Counted from the stretch's first letter, positions 49,872 through 59,848 are shown. The stretch is DNA of 64,000 nt from DATFTE01 sp963802575 (GCA_963802575.1 CAWDJF010000006.1:248001-312000), one strand, 5' to 3'. Made by a program: numbers and translations. Notes: a model not told the origin generated them from the letters alone.

Positions 49872-51242
49872 CTACTCTTCCGGTGGCAATTCGAAATCGA
49901 TCAGGTTACCGCGGAAGCCCCGGGTTTTCCAGGCACCGAAGGCAATGCCTACCGCCATCCAGACCGAGCCAGCAATCCAGGCGTGCATACTGAGATTCAG
50001 CCAGAGCAGCAGGCAGATAAAGAAGCCTGCCACGGGTGGAACGAAGTTGGAGAGCTTTCTTTCGCCCTTCACGAAATAGCGCAGGAAGGCGGCGACGTTC
50101 ACGCCCATGAAAGCGATGAGGGCGCCAAAGTTAAGCATCTCGGCACCGAGGCCGTAACTGAAAACTCCCAGACTCACCAGAAGTGCTCCTGCCAGCGCGA
50201 TGGCTGCGACGAAGATCACATTGTTGCGGGGAACATGCCGGTGAGGATCGACCGCGCCGAAGAAAGACTTGGGCAGGGCGCTGCTGCGTCCCATCCCATA
50301 GAGCAGTCGGGCGGCGCCAATCTGCGCGCCCATGCCGGAGCCAAAATTTGCCACCAGCAGGGTGAATCCCACGATGGCAAACAATGGTCCCCAGGCCTGC
50401 CCGGCAACGTGCACGAATGCGGTGTCGACATCCGGGAACGGCCGTGACGCAGGCCAGACCAGTTGCGCAGCGTAGCACTCGATGGCAGAGAGAACGCCGA
50501 TCACCAGGCAAGTGAGCACCGTCGCCAGCAAAATGTTACGGCGCGGGTTCTCGGCCTCTTCCGACAAAGTCGAGATGCCGTCGAATCCAATGTAGGTAAG
50601 CACCGCGATTGAGGTTCCCCCGAGCACCGCCTTCGTGTTCCAAGTCGCCGGATCGTAGAAAGGCCGGGTGAAGAATCCCGCACCGTCATGGGGATGCCCA
50701 AAAATGTAGCGTGCAGCTGCGACAAAAAAGATGGCAATCACCACGCCCATCCCTACGGCCAAGGCGGAATTGACCCGGGCGGAAGTCTTGATGCCCTGAA
50801 TGTTCAACCACGTCAGCAGCCCGGCGAAAAAAATAGTCCACATCCAATACGAGATTCCGGGAGCAAACACGTGCGCCTGCTGGCTGATCCAGATAATGCA
50901 GATCATGGGATTGAGCATGTAATCCATCACCATGCTCCATCCGGTGACATAACCGAGCGCGGGATTGATTTCCTGACCGACGTAAGTGAACGCCGAACCG
51001 GCGCTGGGATACGCGCGGGCCATACGTCCGTAGCTAATGGCGGTGAAAAGCATGCCCACCATGGCGATGAGGATGGCCGTGACCACGTGCCCGCGGCCGC
51101 GGTCGCTCAACACGCCGAATACCGACATCGGCGCCACCGGCTGAATGACGATGACTCCGTAGAGAATGAGGTCCCAAAGAGTAAGGGAGCGCCGAAGGCG
51201 CGGCGCGGCGGAGGTGGTTGTGCCCGTGGTAGGGGAAGACAT
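49872..51242 (-). CDS. APC-family amino acid/polyamine permease
   Basis: This is a 456-residue membrane transporter with about 12 hydrophobic helices. The N-terminal LTLWDLILYGVIVIQPVAPM resembles the unwound TM1 substrate site of the APC superfamily, and YPSAGSAFTYVGQEINPALG is the conserved TM2-3 region. YIGFDGISTLSEEAENPRRN is the cytoplasmic loop typical of the family. It is similar to putrescine or general amino-acid importers. Substrate cannot be told. It is convergent with the small membrane gene. Confidence 0.87.
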   Translation of the reverse strand: MSSPTTGTTTSAAPRLRRSLTLWDLILYGVIVIQPVAPMSVFGVLSDRGRGHVVTAILIAMVGMLFTAISYGRMARAYPSAGSAFTYVGQEINPALGYVTGWSMVMDYMLNPMICIIWISQQAHVFAPGISYWMWTIFFAGLLTWLNIQGIKTSARVNSALAVGMGVVIAIFFVAAARYIFGHPHDGAGFFTRPFYDPATWNTKAVLGGTSIAVLTYIGFDGISTLSEEAENPRRNILLATVLTCLVIGVLSAIECYAAQLVWPASRPFPDVDTAFVHVAGQAWGPLFAIVGFTLLVANFGSGMGAQIGAARLLYGMGRSSALPKSFFGAVDPHRHVPRNNVIFVAAIALAGALLVSLGVFSYGLGAEMLNFGALIAFMGVNVAAFLRYFVKGERKLSNFVPPVAGFFICLLLWLNLSMHAWIAGSVWMAVGIAFGAWKTRGFRGNLIDFELPPEE

Positions 51243-51322
51243 TCCCGCGTATTGAATTATGGCGTGGCGGTGGATGTCAACAATTAAAACGATTCAATCG
51301 TGGATTCTCCGCTCTAGAAAAA

Positions 51323-51348
51323 TGCCCGCGATGTCTGCATCGCGGGCA
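51323..51348 (-). terminator. Rho-independent terminator after the beta-propeller gene
   Basis: On the minus strand TGCCCGCGATG-CAGA-CATCGCGGGCA is followed by TTTTTCT. It is a perfect 11-bp stem placed 20 bases after the propeller gene's stop. Confidence 0.85.
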
Positions 51349-51367
51349 GTCTATGGTGCAGCACGGC

Positions 51368-52573
51368 TTACTTCGAAAGCACGGCCAATCCCAGTGGGAC
51401 AGTGCCGGTCGGCAGGCCGAGGTTGAAGGGGGCGAGGTTCTCGGTGACGGTCCCGTCGCTATTTACGTTGAGCACGTGCAAGACGGCCAGCCGGTCGAGC
51501 ACATAGAGGAATTTTCCAGTCGGATCCAGACGCATGTGGGCCGGAGTCGCTCCGGTTCCGCTCACCGTGATGTGCTGGAGTTGAACCGGCACTTTCGGGT
51601 TGGTGAGGTCATAGACGCTGATCGAACTCGACAGCGGCTCTGAGCTGTACAGGCGCGTGCCCGCCGCATTCACGGCAAGCCAGCAGACCGACATGCCCTG
51701 ATTGGCAACGGTGCGTAAGAACGTTAGGGCTCCGGCCGTGTTGTAACTGTAGACGGCGATCTCTGCATCACCGGGGAGCGCCAGATACATTCCTTTTACC
51801 GTGGGATGGAGCACGGCGCCGACATCTACCGGCTTCGGTCCCGGAACGGTCAGCGAGTTGGTGGTGGTCGAGATTCCGCTGCGATTCAATTTGTAGGATG
51901 AGATTTTCCCCGACATGAATTCAACGCCGAAGAAACCGGAGGGCACTCCCCGGCGAATGATCGCCTGGCCGGGCGCGGCTCCCGTGGGAAGTGTGAAGCT
52001 CGATCCCGGATTCAGCGTAGGAACACCCGCGGAATTGACGGTGAACGTTGTGTAACTGGGAGATGCGGCAGCCTGCAGAGGATCGGCGGCCTTGTTGACC
52101 ACTACCATCATTGACGACCCATTTCCCAGCGCATTGTCTTTGTAAGCGAAGCTGGCGGGTTGCGAACCACCCGAGGCAAAGGGGGAATTTGGGATCGCCG
52201 ATAGAGTGCCATCCGCGTTTAAATTGAAGACAGCGAAATTGTTGGTATCGCCGTTGACTGCGAACAAGAACGTTCCCGCGGCATTGATCACGACTTCTTG
52301 ATCGGAATCCCACGTCGCATCAGTTCCCCCGGCCGCCGGTCCAACGCCGGTGCCACCGGTAAGAAAGGGAGAACCAGGAAGAGGTGTAAGGTGCCCGGTG
52401 CCGTCATTCACTAGACCAATGACCGCGTTCTGTCCGCTGGTGGTGATGTTGCCATCAATATAGACGAGATTCTGCTGGGCGAACGTGGTCGCCGTGAAGA
52501 CACACACGATCACGAACAAACACCCAACTAGGAAGAAGTGTAAAGACGGACGGCTGGTTTTTGCGAGTGTCAT
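51368..52573 (-). CDS. secreted beta-propeller protein (YVTN/lactonase-like)
   Basis: This 401-residue exported protein begins with a long signal peptide (MTLAKTSRPSLHFFLVGCLF, VIVCVFTATTFAQQ). AAAGGAGG precedes the ATG. The rest is a repeated beta-propeller: LVYIDGNITTSGQNAVIGLV, HLTPLPGSPF, GTFLFAVNGDTNNFAVFNLN, YLALPGDAEIAVYSYNTAGA, GTRLYSSEPLSSSISVYDLT and GKFLYVLDRLAVLHVLNVNS are blade-like. It resembles 6-phosphogluconolactonase-type and YVTN propellers, which are often surface proteins without known catalytic role. Function uncertain. Confidence 0.78.
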   Translation of the reverse strand: MTLAKTSRPSLHFFLVGCLFVIVCVFTATTFAQQNLVYIDGNITTSGQNAVIGLVNDGTGHLTPLPGSPFLTGGTGVGPAAGGTDATWDSDQEVVINAAGTFLFAVNGDTNNFAVFNLNADGTLSAIPNSPFASGGSQPASFAYKDNALGNGSSMMVVVNKAADPLQAAASPSYTTFTVNSAGVPTLNPGSSFTLPTGAAPGQAIIRRGVPSGFFGVEFMSGKISSYKLNRSGISTTTNSLTVPGPKPVDVGAVLHPTVKGMYLALPGDAEIAVYSYNTAGALTFLRTVANQGMSVCWLAVNAAGTRLYSSEPLSSSISVYDLTNPKVPVQLQHITVSGTGATPAHMRLDPTGKFLYVLDRLAVLHVLNVNSDGTVTENLAPFNLGLPTGTVPLGLAVLSK

Positions 52574-52873
52574 CTGCTTGCCTCCTTTAGGTCGAAGCCC
52601 TCGGTTGCGCTGCCGGTTTTAAGTCGCCATGTGAATCATCACGGGCATTGGGCCGCTGTTTCCTGAGACAACGGGCGGGTTGAAGGGGTGAGAAGGGTGC
52701 AAAGAAGGTACCTCACTCTCGCATTCAATTACTAGCGAGAAGGAAGTCTCTCTGAAAGAACTTGCATCGCTGCCCCGTTTCGCCTGTCACCGTACGTGTC
52801 ACAAACGGTGTACGCGCAAAACGGATTCTTGGATTGGAGTGACGGAAAGCCTATGGTATGAAGACTGCAGAAC
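52574..52873. other. 300-bp spacer upstream of the beta-propeller gene
   Basis: No gene, strong hairpin or repeat was seen apart from a weak inverted pair CACCGT...ACGGTG near 52789-52812. It should contain the promoter of the propeller gene and the 3' end of the BNR gene's transcript. Confidence 0.5.
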
Positions 52874-54287
52874 CTACGGCACCGTTAAGGTAGTCGTTTG
52901 CAACGAACCTTTGTTCAGTCCGCCGCTGGTCCAGACCGGATGCGCCACTCCGCTCGTGGGTTCGGCCACGATCCCCGCGTAGTCGCCGATGAACGTGCCG
53001 GCAGTGATCAGCGCGGGTGTCACGCGAGCGTTGGGCGCGAAGGTCGATCCCAGGTCCTTGCTGTAGGTCGCATAGATGTCGTACTTCGAGACGATCGGTG
53101 AGTTGCGCGTATCGAACCACGCCACGTGAAGCGTGCCGTTGTTATCGACGGCTGCTGCTGGAAATAACCTCTGACCTGATTGCGAATCGTTCATGGCCAC
53201 CGGTGCTGTGAAGCCCCCCAGGCCCTTTGGCTGGATCGAACGAACGTAAACAATCTGGCTGCCGAAGCCCTTCTGCTGCGCATAAACGTCGTAGACGTAC
53301 TCGGCGCCTGGCACGGAACTCACCACCACGTTCGGTCCGCTGTTTTTGCGATACGTGGAGTTGAAAATCAAGTCTTGATAGACAGGAGTGGTGGGCTGGG
53401 GCGTACCGAACGTCAGTCCGCCGTTGGTCGATGTCGCGAGCCAGTGCTGCGCCAGGTTTCCGTTCGTGATCGTCTGAAAAGAAACGTAGATCGTGCCATC
53501 GTTTCCGACGGTGGCTTGCGGCCATTCCACATCCGCGTTCAGCTTGCTGATCTGCAAAGGCGCCGACCAAGTCACGCCGTGATCGTTGGAGTGCGAAAAG
53601 ACGATGTACTTTCGTCTGGCAGGTCGAGCCCTGACATCCCACAAAGTGCAGCCATGCCATGTACACATTTCCTGAATTCGGCGACGAACTGTTGTCGGTC
53701 ACCACGCACGGTTTATCTTCGGAAAACGGATTCGGCGACGTCGTAGTAGTAAACACCGGACGGCAACTGGAACTCGTGAGCGCCACCGAGGGCAACGTGC
53801 CCTGGCAAACGTAAATCCCTGCGGGCGGATGGGGCCGGGAAACTCCCGGCTGGGTCTTGGAGTTCGCCAACAATTCGTAAACCCCGGCGATGAACACATT
53901 TCCCAGTTTATCGATGGCAATAGCGGGATCGCGATTGTCGAGCCACTGGACTCCATCGCTAGTTGTGGGGAAGATGCCGGTCACGGGAACAAAACTCTGA
54001 GTCCAGGTCCCGCCAGCGTTGTTAGTCACCACGTACTTCGTCGTTCCTTCGGAAACGTTCCGCAGCGAGTAGTCCGAAATCACTCCCACTAAGTTGGAAG
54101 AGTTATTGGGATCCATCGCATTCACTTCCTCAGCCTCGGGAGTGGTGCTGGTAGGAGCGCTGATACGGCCAACAATGTAAGGAGAGCCGCGGAATGTTGG
54201 CGCCTTTCCTGCACTGGTGGTTTTGGAGTTCTGAGCGCTGCACACGACGACGAGAAGGAGCGGAAGAAAGCAGACGACACGCTTCAT
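52874..54287 (-). pseudogene. secreted BNR/Asp-box (sialidase-like) beta-propeller protein, frameshifted
   Basis: A signal peptide (MKRVVCFLPLLLVVVCSAQ) begins at 54287. The frame reads through NVYMAWLHFVGCQGSTCQTK and then derails. Shifting by one base gives YIVFSHSNDHGVTWSAPLQI and the rest down to 52874. One extra base in AAAG at 53609-53612 accounts for this. Asp-box-type motifs are visible (VTNNAGGTWTQSF, SHSNDHGVTWSAP, ATSTNGGLTFG, ATYSKDLGSTF). The repaired product of about 470 residues is a multi-bladed propeller. The catalytic residues of true sialidases cannot be assigned, so a hydrolase call is not justified. Confidence 0.82.
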
Positions 54288-54528
54288 AATTTTTGATGTC
54301 CTGTTATGAGACGAAGCCACGTCCTTGGCATTAAAGCACAGCTTCAGCAGAAAAGTGTTAAATCGATGAAAATTTTAGCGAAGCAGTGCGCAATCTTTTT
54401 CACTAAGTACGCTTGCGTACAAGGCGATACGTCACGGCTATTAACGTTGCCCTTGAGAAATGTGAAACCACCTCAGTGGGAAAGACATCTCCATTACCTG
54501 AAATTCCACAATTCGGAGTAGAAAGGCA

Positions 54529-55920
54529 ATGGCAAGCGCAGCGCCCACAAAATTTCGCATCGACGTCGACATCCACAACCTTCTTGTAAATTCCAGTTCC
54601 TCCGGACCGTCTCCCGCCGAACCCAAGGGAGCCATTCTGCCCGAGCCGGTCTTCCCCCAGTATCCCGAACTGCTTAAGGATCCTGGACCCACCATCACGC
54701 CCGAGAAACGAGACTGGACCAGCGCGCAGGTCTGGAGAAAGGTCCGCGGCTGGCTGATTCCCTACATGCGCTCCCGCGTGATGCCCGGCGAATTTCACCC
54801 AATCACCGCCTATCTCTTCGTCGATTACAAATGCAACCTTGACTGCTGGTATTGCTGGGCCTTCAACAACAAGGTCAAAGGCATGACTGAGGATGTCGCC
54901 AAGCGCTCCATCGACTGGCTGCATGATCACGGTTGCCGTGTGCTCGCTCTGATGGGCGGCGAACCTCTGCTGCGCCCGGAAGTAGCCCACAAAATTGTTT
55001 ATTACGCGGCCAAGAAGGGCTTCTGGATTTATGTCGGAACCAATGGACGTTTACTGCGCCCCGAGGTTACCGATAGGTTGGCCGACGCCGGAGTCGCGAT
55101 CTTCAACTTCGCGCTCGATGCCTGGGACGAGAAACCCAGTCTGCCCAAGGCGTTCGTCCCCGGCCAGAAACATCTCGAATATCTGATGCGCAAGCAATAC
55201 GTGTACGGATACATGGTGTTCTTCAACATCAACATTTGCCGCAACAATCATGAAGACGTGAAGAAGCTGACCGAGTACGCCCACGCGCATCGTCTGGCAA
55301 CCGACTATCACATCAACGAAACTCCCATGATCGAGCAGGACGATCACTTCAAACACCTCTACGACAATCCGACGTACATCCGTCCGCAGGATTGGCGCGA
55401 GGTGGACAGTCTGATCGATTGGATTATTGAGAAAAACAAAGCCGGATATCAGATGGTGAACTCGGTGCAGCGTCTGCAGGAGATGAAGGCGTTCGTCCGC
55501 ATGTCGTCGGGCCTGGACTTGAAACAATACGGATGGAACGGCGATGGCACCGGGAACAACGGCAACATCGCGGCGAAACTGGCTTCCACGCCGGGAATTG
55601 TTCAGGACGCCCAGGGTAATCTTCAGTTCGCCGACTGGAATTGCCGCGCCGGACAGAACAACGTGATCATCCGCACCGATGGCACGGTGGCTCCCTGCTT
55701 CCCCATGTATTCGTCGACCTTCGATTGGGGAAACATTGACAATGCGAAGTTCGATCAGCCGCAACTACAGGCGATGAAGAAGACATGCCAGCGCCACTGC
55801 TTCTCGACGCTGAACCATAATCTGGGCTACTGCTACAACGACGCCCGGGTCATCAAGTGGGTGTGGACGCAGGTCGTCACTAATCGCTTGAGGGGCGGCG
55901 CCAGGAGCTTTGAAGACTGA
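54529..55920 (+). CDS. radical SAM enzyme with SPASM-like C-terminus, orphan
   Basis: This 463-residue radical SAM protein has the 4Fe-4S cluster motif C102-x3-C106-x2-C109 (YKCNLDCWYCW) and the SAM-binding GGEP at 143-146. About 90 residues precede the core. The C-terminal third has additional Cys clusters, NCRAGQNNVIIRTDGTVAPC and CQRHCFSTLNHNLGYC, consistent with a SPASM or twitch auxiliary cluster. Such enzymes modify peptides, cofactors or sugars. No precursor peptide, B12 domain or obvious partner lies nearby. The next gene is a small membrane protein. Confidence 0.85.
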   Translation: MASAAPTKFRIDVDIHNLLVNSSSSGPSPAEPKGAILPEPVFPQYPELLKDPGPTITPEKRDWTSAQVWRKVRGWLIPYMRSRVMPGEFHPITAYLFVDYKCNLDCWYCWAFNNKVKGMTEDVAKRSIDWLHDHGCRVLALMGGEPLLRPEVAHKIVYYAAKKGFWIYVGTNGRLLRPEVTDRLADAGVAIFNFALDAWDEKPSLPKAFVPGQKHLEYLMRKQYVYGYMVFFNINICRNNHEDVKKLTEYAHAHRLATDYHINETPMIEQDDHFKHLYDNPTYIRPQDWREVDSLIDWIIEKNKAGYQMVNSVQRLQEMKAFVRMSSGLDLKQYGWNGDGTGNNGNIAAKLASTPGIVQDAQGNLQFADWNCRAGQNNVIIRTDGTVAPCFPMYSSTFDWGNIDNAKFDQPQLQAMKKTCQRHCFSTLNHNLGYCYNDARVIKWVWTQVVTNRLRGGARSFED

Positions 55921-56017
55921 CAAATAGCGGCCTGGTTGTAACGTGCGCAATCAGGCCACGTTTCTCTACATAGAATGCTGTACCGTTGGCGGCTGGCGAA
56001 ACGACTAGAATTCTTTT

Positions 56018-56626
56018 GTGGGTGAGAAGTTTCAACTCCGCGCACAGCCTTGGTGGGTCAACCTGCTGTGGGTCGTACCGTTTCTCGCCTTCGGAATCTG
56101 GCGCCGCAAGCGCCTTGAACTCTCGTGGCAGCAGCTCGCATGTTCAGCCCTCTTCGCGGCCGGATTCGGATTCGTCGAAGCCGCCGTCGTCGTCTATCTT
56201 CGCGCGGCGATCGGACTTCTGCCCGCATATCACGGAACGCTTGCCGACGTGCAGCGCATGGCTCCCGAGGCCTACCAGCAGGCGCAATCCATCAATCAAT
56301 TTCCCCAGAGCCTGCTGACCATTGAAGTCATCCGTGAAGGTGCAACTCTGTTAGTCCTGTTGGCTGTCTCGCTGTTAAGCGCTGCCCGATCCCGCGAACG
56401 CTGGGGGATTTTCCTCTGGACCTTCGCCCTCTGGGACGCGACCTATTACTGCGGACTTTGGGCTACGGTCCGCTGGCCGTCTACCTTGAAGGAAATGGAT
56501 GTGCTCTTTCTGATTCCGCAACCCTGGCTTGCACAGGTCTGGCTTCCGTTAACCATCAGCGGCCTGAGCATGATCGCGGTGCTCGCCAACCGCAAAGTGT
56601 CAAGACCCGTTGCGCTCAGACCGTAA
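56018..56626 (+). CDS. membrane protein, unknown
   Basis: This 202-residue protein, with a GTG start, has about five hydrophobic segments (WWVNLLWVVPFLAFGIWRRK, LACSALFAAGFGFVEAAVVV, LLVLLAVSLLSAARSR, WGIFLWTFALWDATYYCGLW and VWLPLTISGLSMIAVLANRK). I recognise no family. Its close position after the radical SAM gene (97 bases) makes co-expression possible but unproven. Confidence 0.65.
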   Translation: MGEKFQLRAQPWWVNLLWVVPFLAFGIWRRKRLELSWQQLACSALFAAGFGFVEAAVVVYLRAAIGLLPAYHGTLADVQRMAPEAYQQAQSINQFPQSLLTIEVIREGATLLVLLAVSLLSAARSRERWGIFLWTFALWDATYYCGLWATVRWPSTLKEMDVLFLIPQPWLAQVWLPLTISGLSMIAVLANRKVSRPVALRP

Positions 56627-56777
56627 TCTCAACAACTTAGGAGAACCTCTCCTGCCCATCGTAACCGCACGCAACGTTACTGAAGACAGTAACCATGGTC
56701 ATCTTGTCCCTCTGGGCCGCTTCCGTCACTCTACTGAAGACGAGTGTCCGGGACTTTGAGGGAGTGTCTTTCACCCC

Positions 56778-57446
56778 ATGGGCGATGAAAAAACGACCGC
56801 TGTCGGCGCGGACTGGACCAAGCTTTTAGCCGATCCCGATCTGATTAGCCATCTGGGAACGCTGTTGCAGGCTTACCGCGAAGCTCCCGCCGACAAGCGC
56901 GATGAAGCGTTGCTCGAAGCCATGCGAAAAATCAAAGGCGGCAAAGCCACGATGGCAGCTGCGGCGGGTACATCGACCACATCCTCGGCAGCCCAAACGG
57001 TGCAAGCCGTCCCCAGCTATCCTGCGCCCGCTCCACCTTTTGAGCCCGACATCTTTACTCCCTCCTGGGGAGAAGATCGCCGTCAATTTCCGCGCATGAA
57101 GTGTTTCGTCGCCGTCGAACTGAAGTTGGATGGCACGACCACCCCCATTTGGGGCAATCTTTCGAATACCAGCATGGGCGGATGCTTCGTTGAAACCGCT
57201 TCGCCCGTCCCTACGGGCGTCAACGCCGAGATCGGTTTGTGGGTGGCAAGTGGCAAGCTTTGGGTTAAGGGCATGATTCTGAACGGAATCGTGACTAAGA
57301 GCAGCCCTTGCTTTGGCGTGCGCGTCAGATTTGAAGAAATGGATCCGGTGTCACGCGAGACCCTACGTCAGTTCCTGAAGTTCGTCGAAACCACCACCAA
57401 AGGCTATCGCAGTCAGAACGGATATCTGGCGCAAATGAAGCGTTAG
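56778..57446 (+). CDS. PilZ-domain protein
   Basis: This is a 222-residue cyclic-di-GMP-binding-type protein. The first 90 or so residues are helical and then Ala/Pro-rich. The PilZ barrel then shows the Arg motif RRQFPR (101-106) and NTSMGG (130-135), the two parts of the c-di-GMP site. It may couple second-messenger level to motility, secretion or polysaccharide production, but its partner is not evident. A weak hairpin with T-run follows at 57455-57472. Confidence 0.85.
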   Translation: MGDEKTTAVGADWTKLLADPDLISHLGTLLQAYREAPADKRDEALLEAMRKIKGGKATMAAAAGTSTTSSAAQTVQAVPSYPAPAPPFEPDIFTPSWGEDRRQFPRMKCFVAVELKLDGTTTPIWGNLSNTSMGGCFVETASPVPTGVNAEIGLWVASGKLWVKGMILNGIVTKSSPCFGVRVRFEEMDPVSRETLRQFLKFVETTTKGYRSQNGYLAQMKR

Positions 57447-57698
57447 ACTCGCCTGCAGCTATCAGCTGATTTTTCCGCCCGGCCCTGAATCTCCCGCCGC
57501 CTCTCATCATCCAACTATGGAGGACGCGATCCTCTCGCCAAAATCGAATCAATTCCTGCCCCGCAAAGCACGTGGGCCAAGAAATTGATAAACTTCCAGA
57601 TCACTGGAATTCTCGGGTATTCCGAAACGTGCTTCAACGATCCACCTCGTGGAATCATACGAACCAAAGGGCGGCACGTCATCAAAAAGGGAGACGCC

Positions 57699-59783
57699 AT
57701 GGTGGCAAGCGAGCAAACCGTGCTCAGCAGCAAGCAACTCGATCTTCTAAGCATCAATACCATCCGCACGCTGGCGATCGACGCCGTGCAACAGGCGAAC
57801 TCAGGACACCCGGGCGCTCCGATGGCCCTCGCCCCGGTTGCCTACACTTTGTGGCAACAGTTCTTGCGTTTCGATCCCGAGGATCCGATTTGGCCTAACC
57901 GCGACCGTTTTGTGCTTTCGAATGGTCACGCGTCAGCGCTCCTCTACGCATTGCTCCACCTCGCGGGCGTGCGCGCGGTGAATGCAAAATATGAACGCCT
58001 AGGCGAGATATCAGTCACGCTCGATGACCTCAAGCACTTCCGCCAGTTGGGCAGCAACACGCCCGGACATCCGGAATATCACGTCACCTCAGGGGTTGAG
58101 ACCACAACTGGTCCGCTCGGCCAAGGGATTGGCAATAGCGTGGGCATGGCGATCGCGGGAAAATGGCTCGCCGAACACTACAACCAGCCTGGCTTCGAGA
58201 TGTTCAACTACAACGTCTACGCCATCTGCGGAGACGGCGACATGATGGAAGGCGTGGGCTCCGAGGCCGCGTCACTGGCAGGGCATCTCAAACTTCCCAA
58301 TCTTTGCTGGATCTACGACAGCAATCGCATCACGCTCGACGGCCCGGCTGAGTGGTCCTTCTCCGAAGATGTAGCGACGCGCTTCGCCGCCTACGGTTGG
58401 AATGTCACCCACGTACTCGATGCTAACGATCTTCCTGCACTCGCCGCGGCGTATAACACGTTCATCGATACCAAAGACCGGCCAACGCTGATCATCGTGA
58501 ACACGCATATCGGCTACGGTTCTCCGCATAAACAGGACAGCAATGCCGCTCATGGAGAACCGTTGGGCGACGACGAAGTCAGGCTGGTAAAGAAGAACTA
58601 CGGCTGGCCTGAAGACGCGAAATTCCTTGTGCCGGATGGAGTGCGGGAAAACTTCCGTGATGGCATCGGCAAACGAGGCCACGCACTGCGCGAAGAGTGG
58701 ATGAAGCTGTTCGGGGAATACGAAAAGAAATTTCCGGAGCTCGCTGACCAGGTTTATCGCATGCAACACCGCGAGCTTCCCAACGCATGGGACAAGAACC
58801 TGCCGACCTTCCCTGCCGATGCCAAAGGCATTGCTACCCGCGAAAGCTCCGGCAAAGTGCTGAATGTTCTGGCGCAGAATATTCCCTGGCTGGTGGGGGG
58901 CTCTGCCGATCTCGCCACTTCCAACAAGACGAATTTGAAGTTCGACGGCGCCGGAGACTTCCAGGCTGGCAGCTACGCCGGACGTAACTTCCATTTCGGA
59001 GTTCGTGAGCACGCCATGGGCTCGATCGTAAATGGCATGGCGCTATCGAAACTACGTCCCTTCAGCGCTACGTTCTTCAACTTCAGCGACTACATGCGTC
59101 CCACGATTCGCCTGGGCGCGCTGATGGAAATTCCGCCAATTTACATCTACACGCATGACTCGATTGGAGTCGGCGAAGATGGTCCGACTCATCAGCCGAT
59201 TGAACAGTTGGCATCGTTGCGCGCCATTCCTGGACTGATGCTGATGCGTCCCGGCGACGCGAACGAAGTGGTGGAAGCATGGAAGGTCATCATGCAGCTT
59301 CGCCACGAGCCATCCGTGCTAGTGCTCACGCGCCAGCCTCTGCCCACTTTCGATCGCACAAAATACGCTCCCGCTTCCGGAGTCGCGAAAGGCGCGTACA
59401 TTCTGGCTGACGCTTCGGGCGCAAAACCCGAAGTGATTCTGATGGGCACGGGGAGCGAGGTCTCGCTCTGCGTCGCGGCTTACGAACAACTCACCAAGGA
59501 AGGCGTCAAAGCTCGTGTAGTCAGTATGCCTTCGTGGGATCTGTTCGAACATCAGGACGAAGACTACAAAGAAGAAGTTCTTCCTCGAGACGTGAAGGCG
59601 CGGGTTTCGGTCGAAATGGCCGCCGTGCTGGGATGGTCGCAGTATGTTGGGCCAACCGGAATCTCGATCGGCATGCGAAGTTTTGGAGCTTCGGCCCCGC
59701 TGAAAGACTTGCTCAAGAAATTCGGCTTTACCCAGGAACATGTGGTCGCAGCCGCCCGGGAAGCTATCGAAAAATCGAAATAA
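57699..59783 (+). CDS. tkt: transketolase
   Basis: This 694-residue ThDP enzyme of the non-oxidative pentose phosphate pathway starts at 57699, with GGGAG upstream, and gives the usual length. Landmarks are NSGHPGAPMALAPVAYTLW, the ThDP-binding GDGDMMEGVGSEAASLAGHL, the pyrimidine-domain FGVREHAMGSIVNGMALSKL with the catalytic Glu, and HDSIGVGEDGPTHQPIEQL. It shuttles two-carbon units between ketose and aldose phosphates. It is the first gene of a carbohydrate block with tal-pgi, gnd and zwf. Confidence 0.95.
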   Translation: MVASEQTVLSSKQLDLLSINTIRTLAIDAVQQANSGHPGAPMALAPVAYTLWQQFLRFDPEDPIWPNRDRFVLSNGHASALLYALLHLAGVRAVNAKYERLGEISVTLDDLKHFRQLGSNTPGHPEYHVTSGVETTTGPLGQGIGNSVGMAIAGKWLAEHYNQPGFEMFNYNVYAICGDGDMMEGVGSEAASLAGHLKLPNLCWIYDSNRITLDGPAEWSFSEDVATRFAAYGWNVTHVLDANDLPALAAAYNTFIDTKDRPTLIIVNTHIGYGSPHKQDSNAAHGEPLGDDEVRLVKKNYGWPEDAKFLVPDGVRENFRDGIGKRGHALREEWMKLFGEYEKKFPELADQVYRMQHRELPNAWDKNLPTFPADAKGIATRESSGKVLNVLAQNIPWLVGGSADLATSNKTNLKFDGAGDFQAGSYAGRNFHFGVREHAMGSIVNGMALSKLRPFSATFFNFSDYMRPTIRLGALMEIPPIYIYTHDSIGVGEDGPTHQPIEQLASLRAIPGLMLMRPGDANEVVEAWKVIMQLRHEPSVLVLTRQPLPTFDRTKYAPASGVAKGAYILADASGAKPEVILMGTGSEVSLCVAAYEQLTKEGVKARVVSMPSWDLFEHQDEDYKEEVLPRDVKARVSVEMAAVLGWSQYVGPTGISIGMRSFGASAPLKDLLKKFGFTQEHVVAAAREAIEKSK

Positions 59784-59784
59784 C

Positions 59785-59818
59785 AGTCGTCCGTCGTCGG
59801 TCTTCAGTCGTCAACGAA
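59785..59818. repeat. spacer word array, CGTCGTCGGTC/CAGTCGTC
   Basis: CAGTCGTCCGTCGTCGGTCT and TCAGTCGTCAACG repeat the word (C)GTCGTC in the tkt-tal spacer, just after the tkt stop codon. Confidence 0.5.
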
Positions 59819-59848
59819 ACCCGGCGGACGCAGTTTGAAGGAGAAGTC

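Noticed and set aside
54306..54521. 71-codon open frame upstream of the radical SAM gene, considered as a precursor peptide
   Set aside because: It has no ribosome-binding site and no typical leader/core features, and overlaps the likely promoter region. Conservation would be needed to reconsider it.
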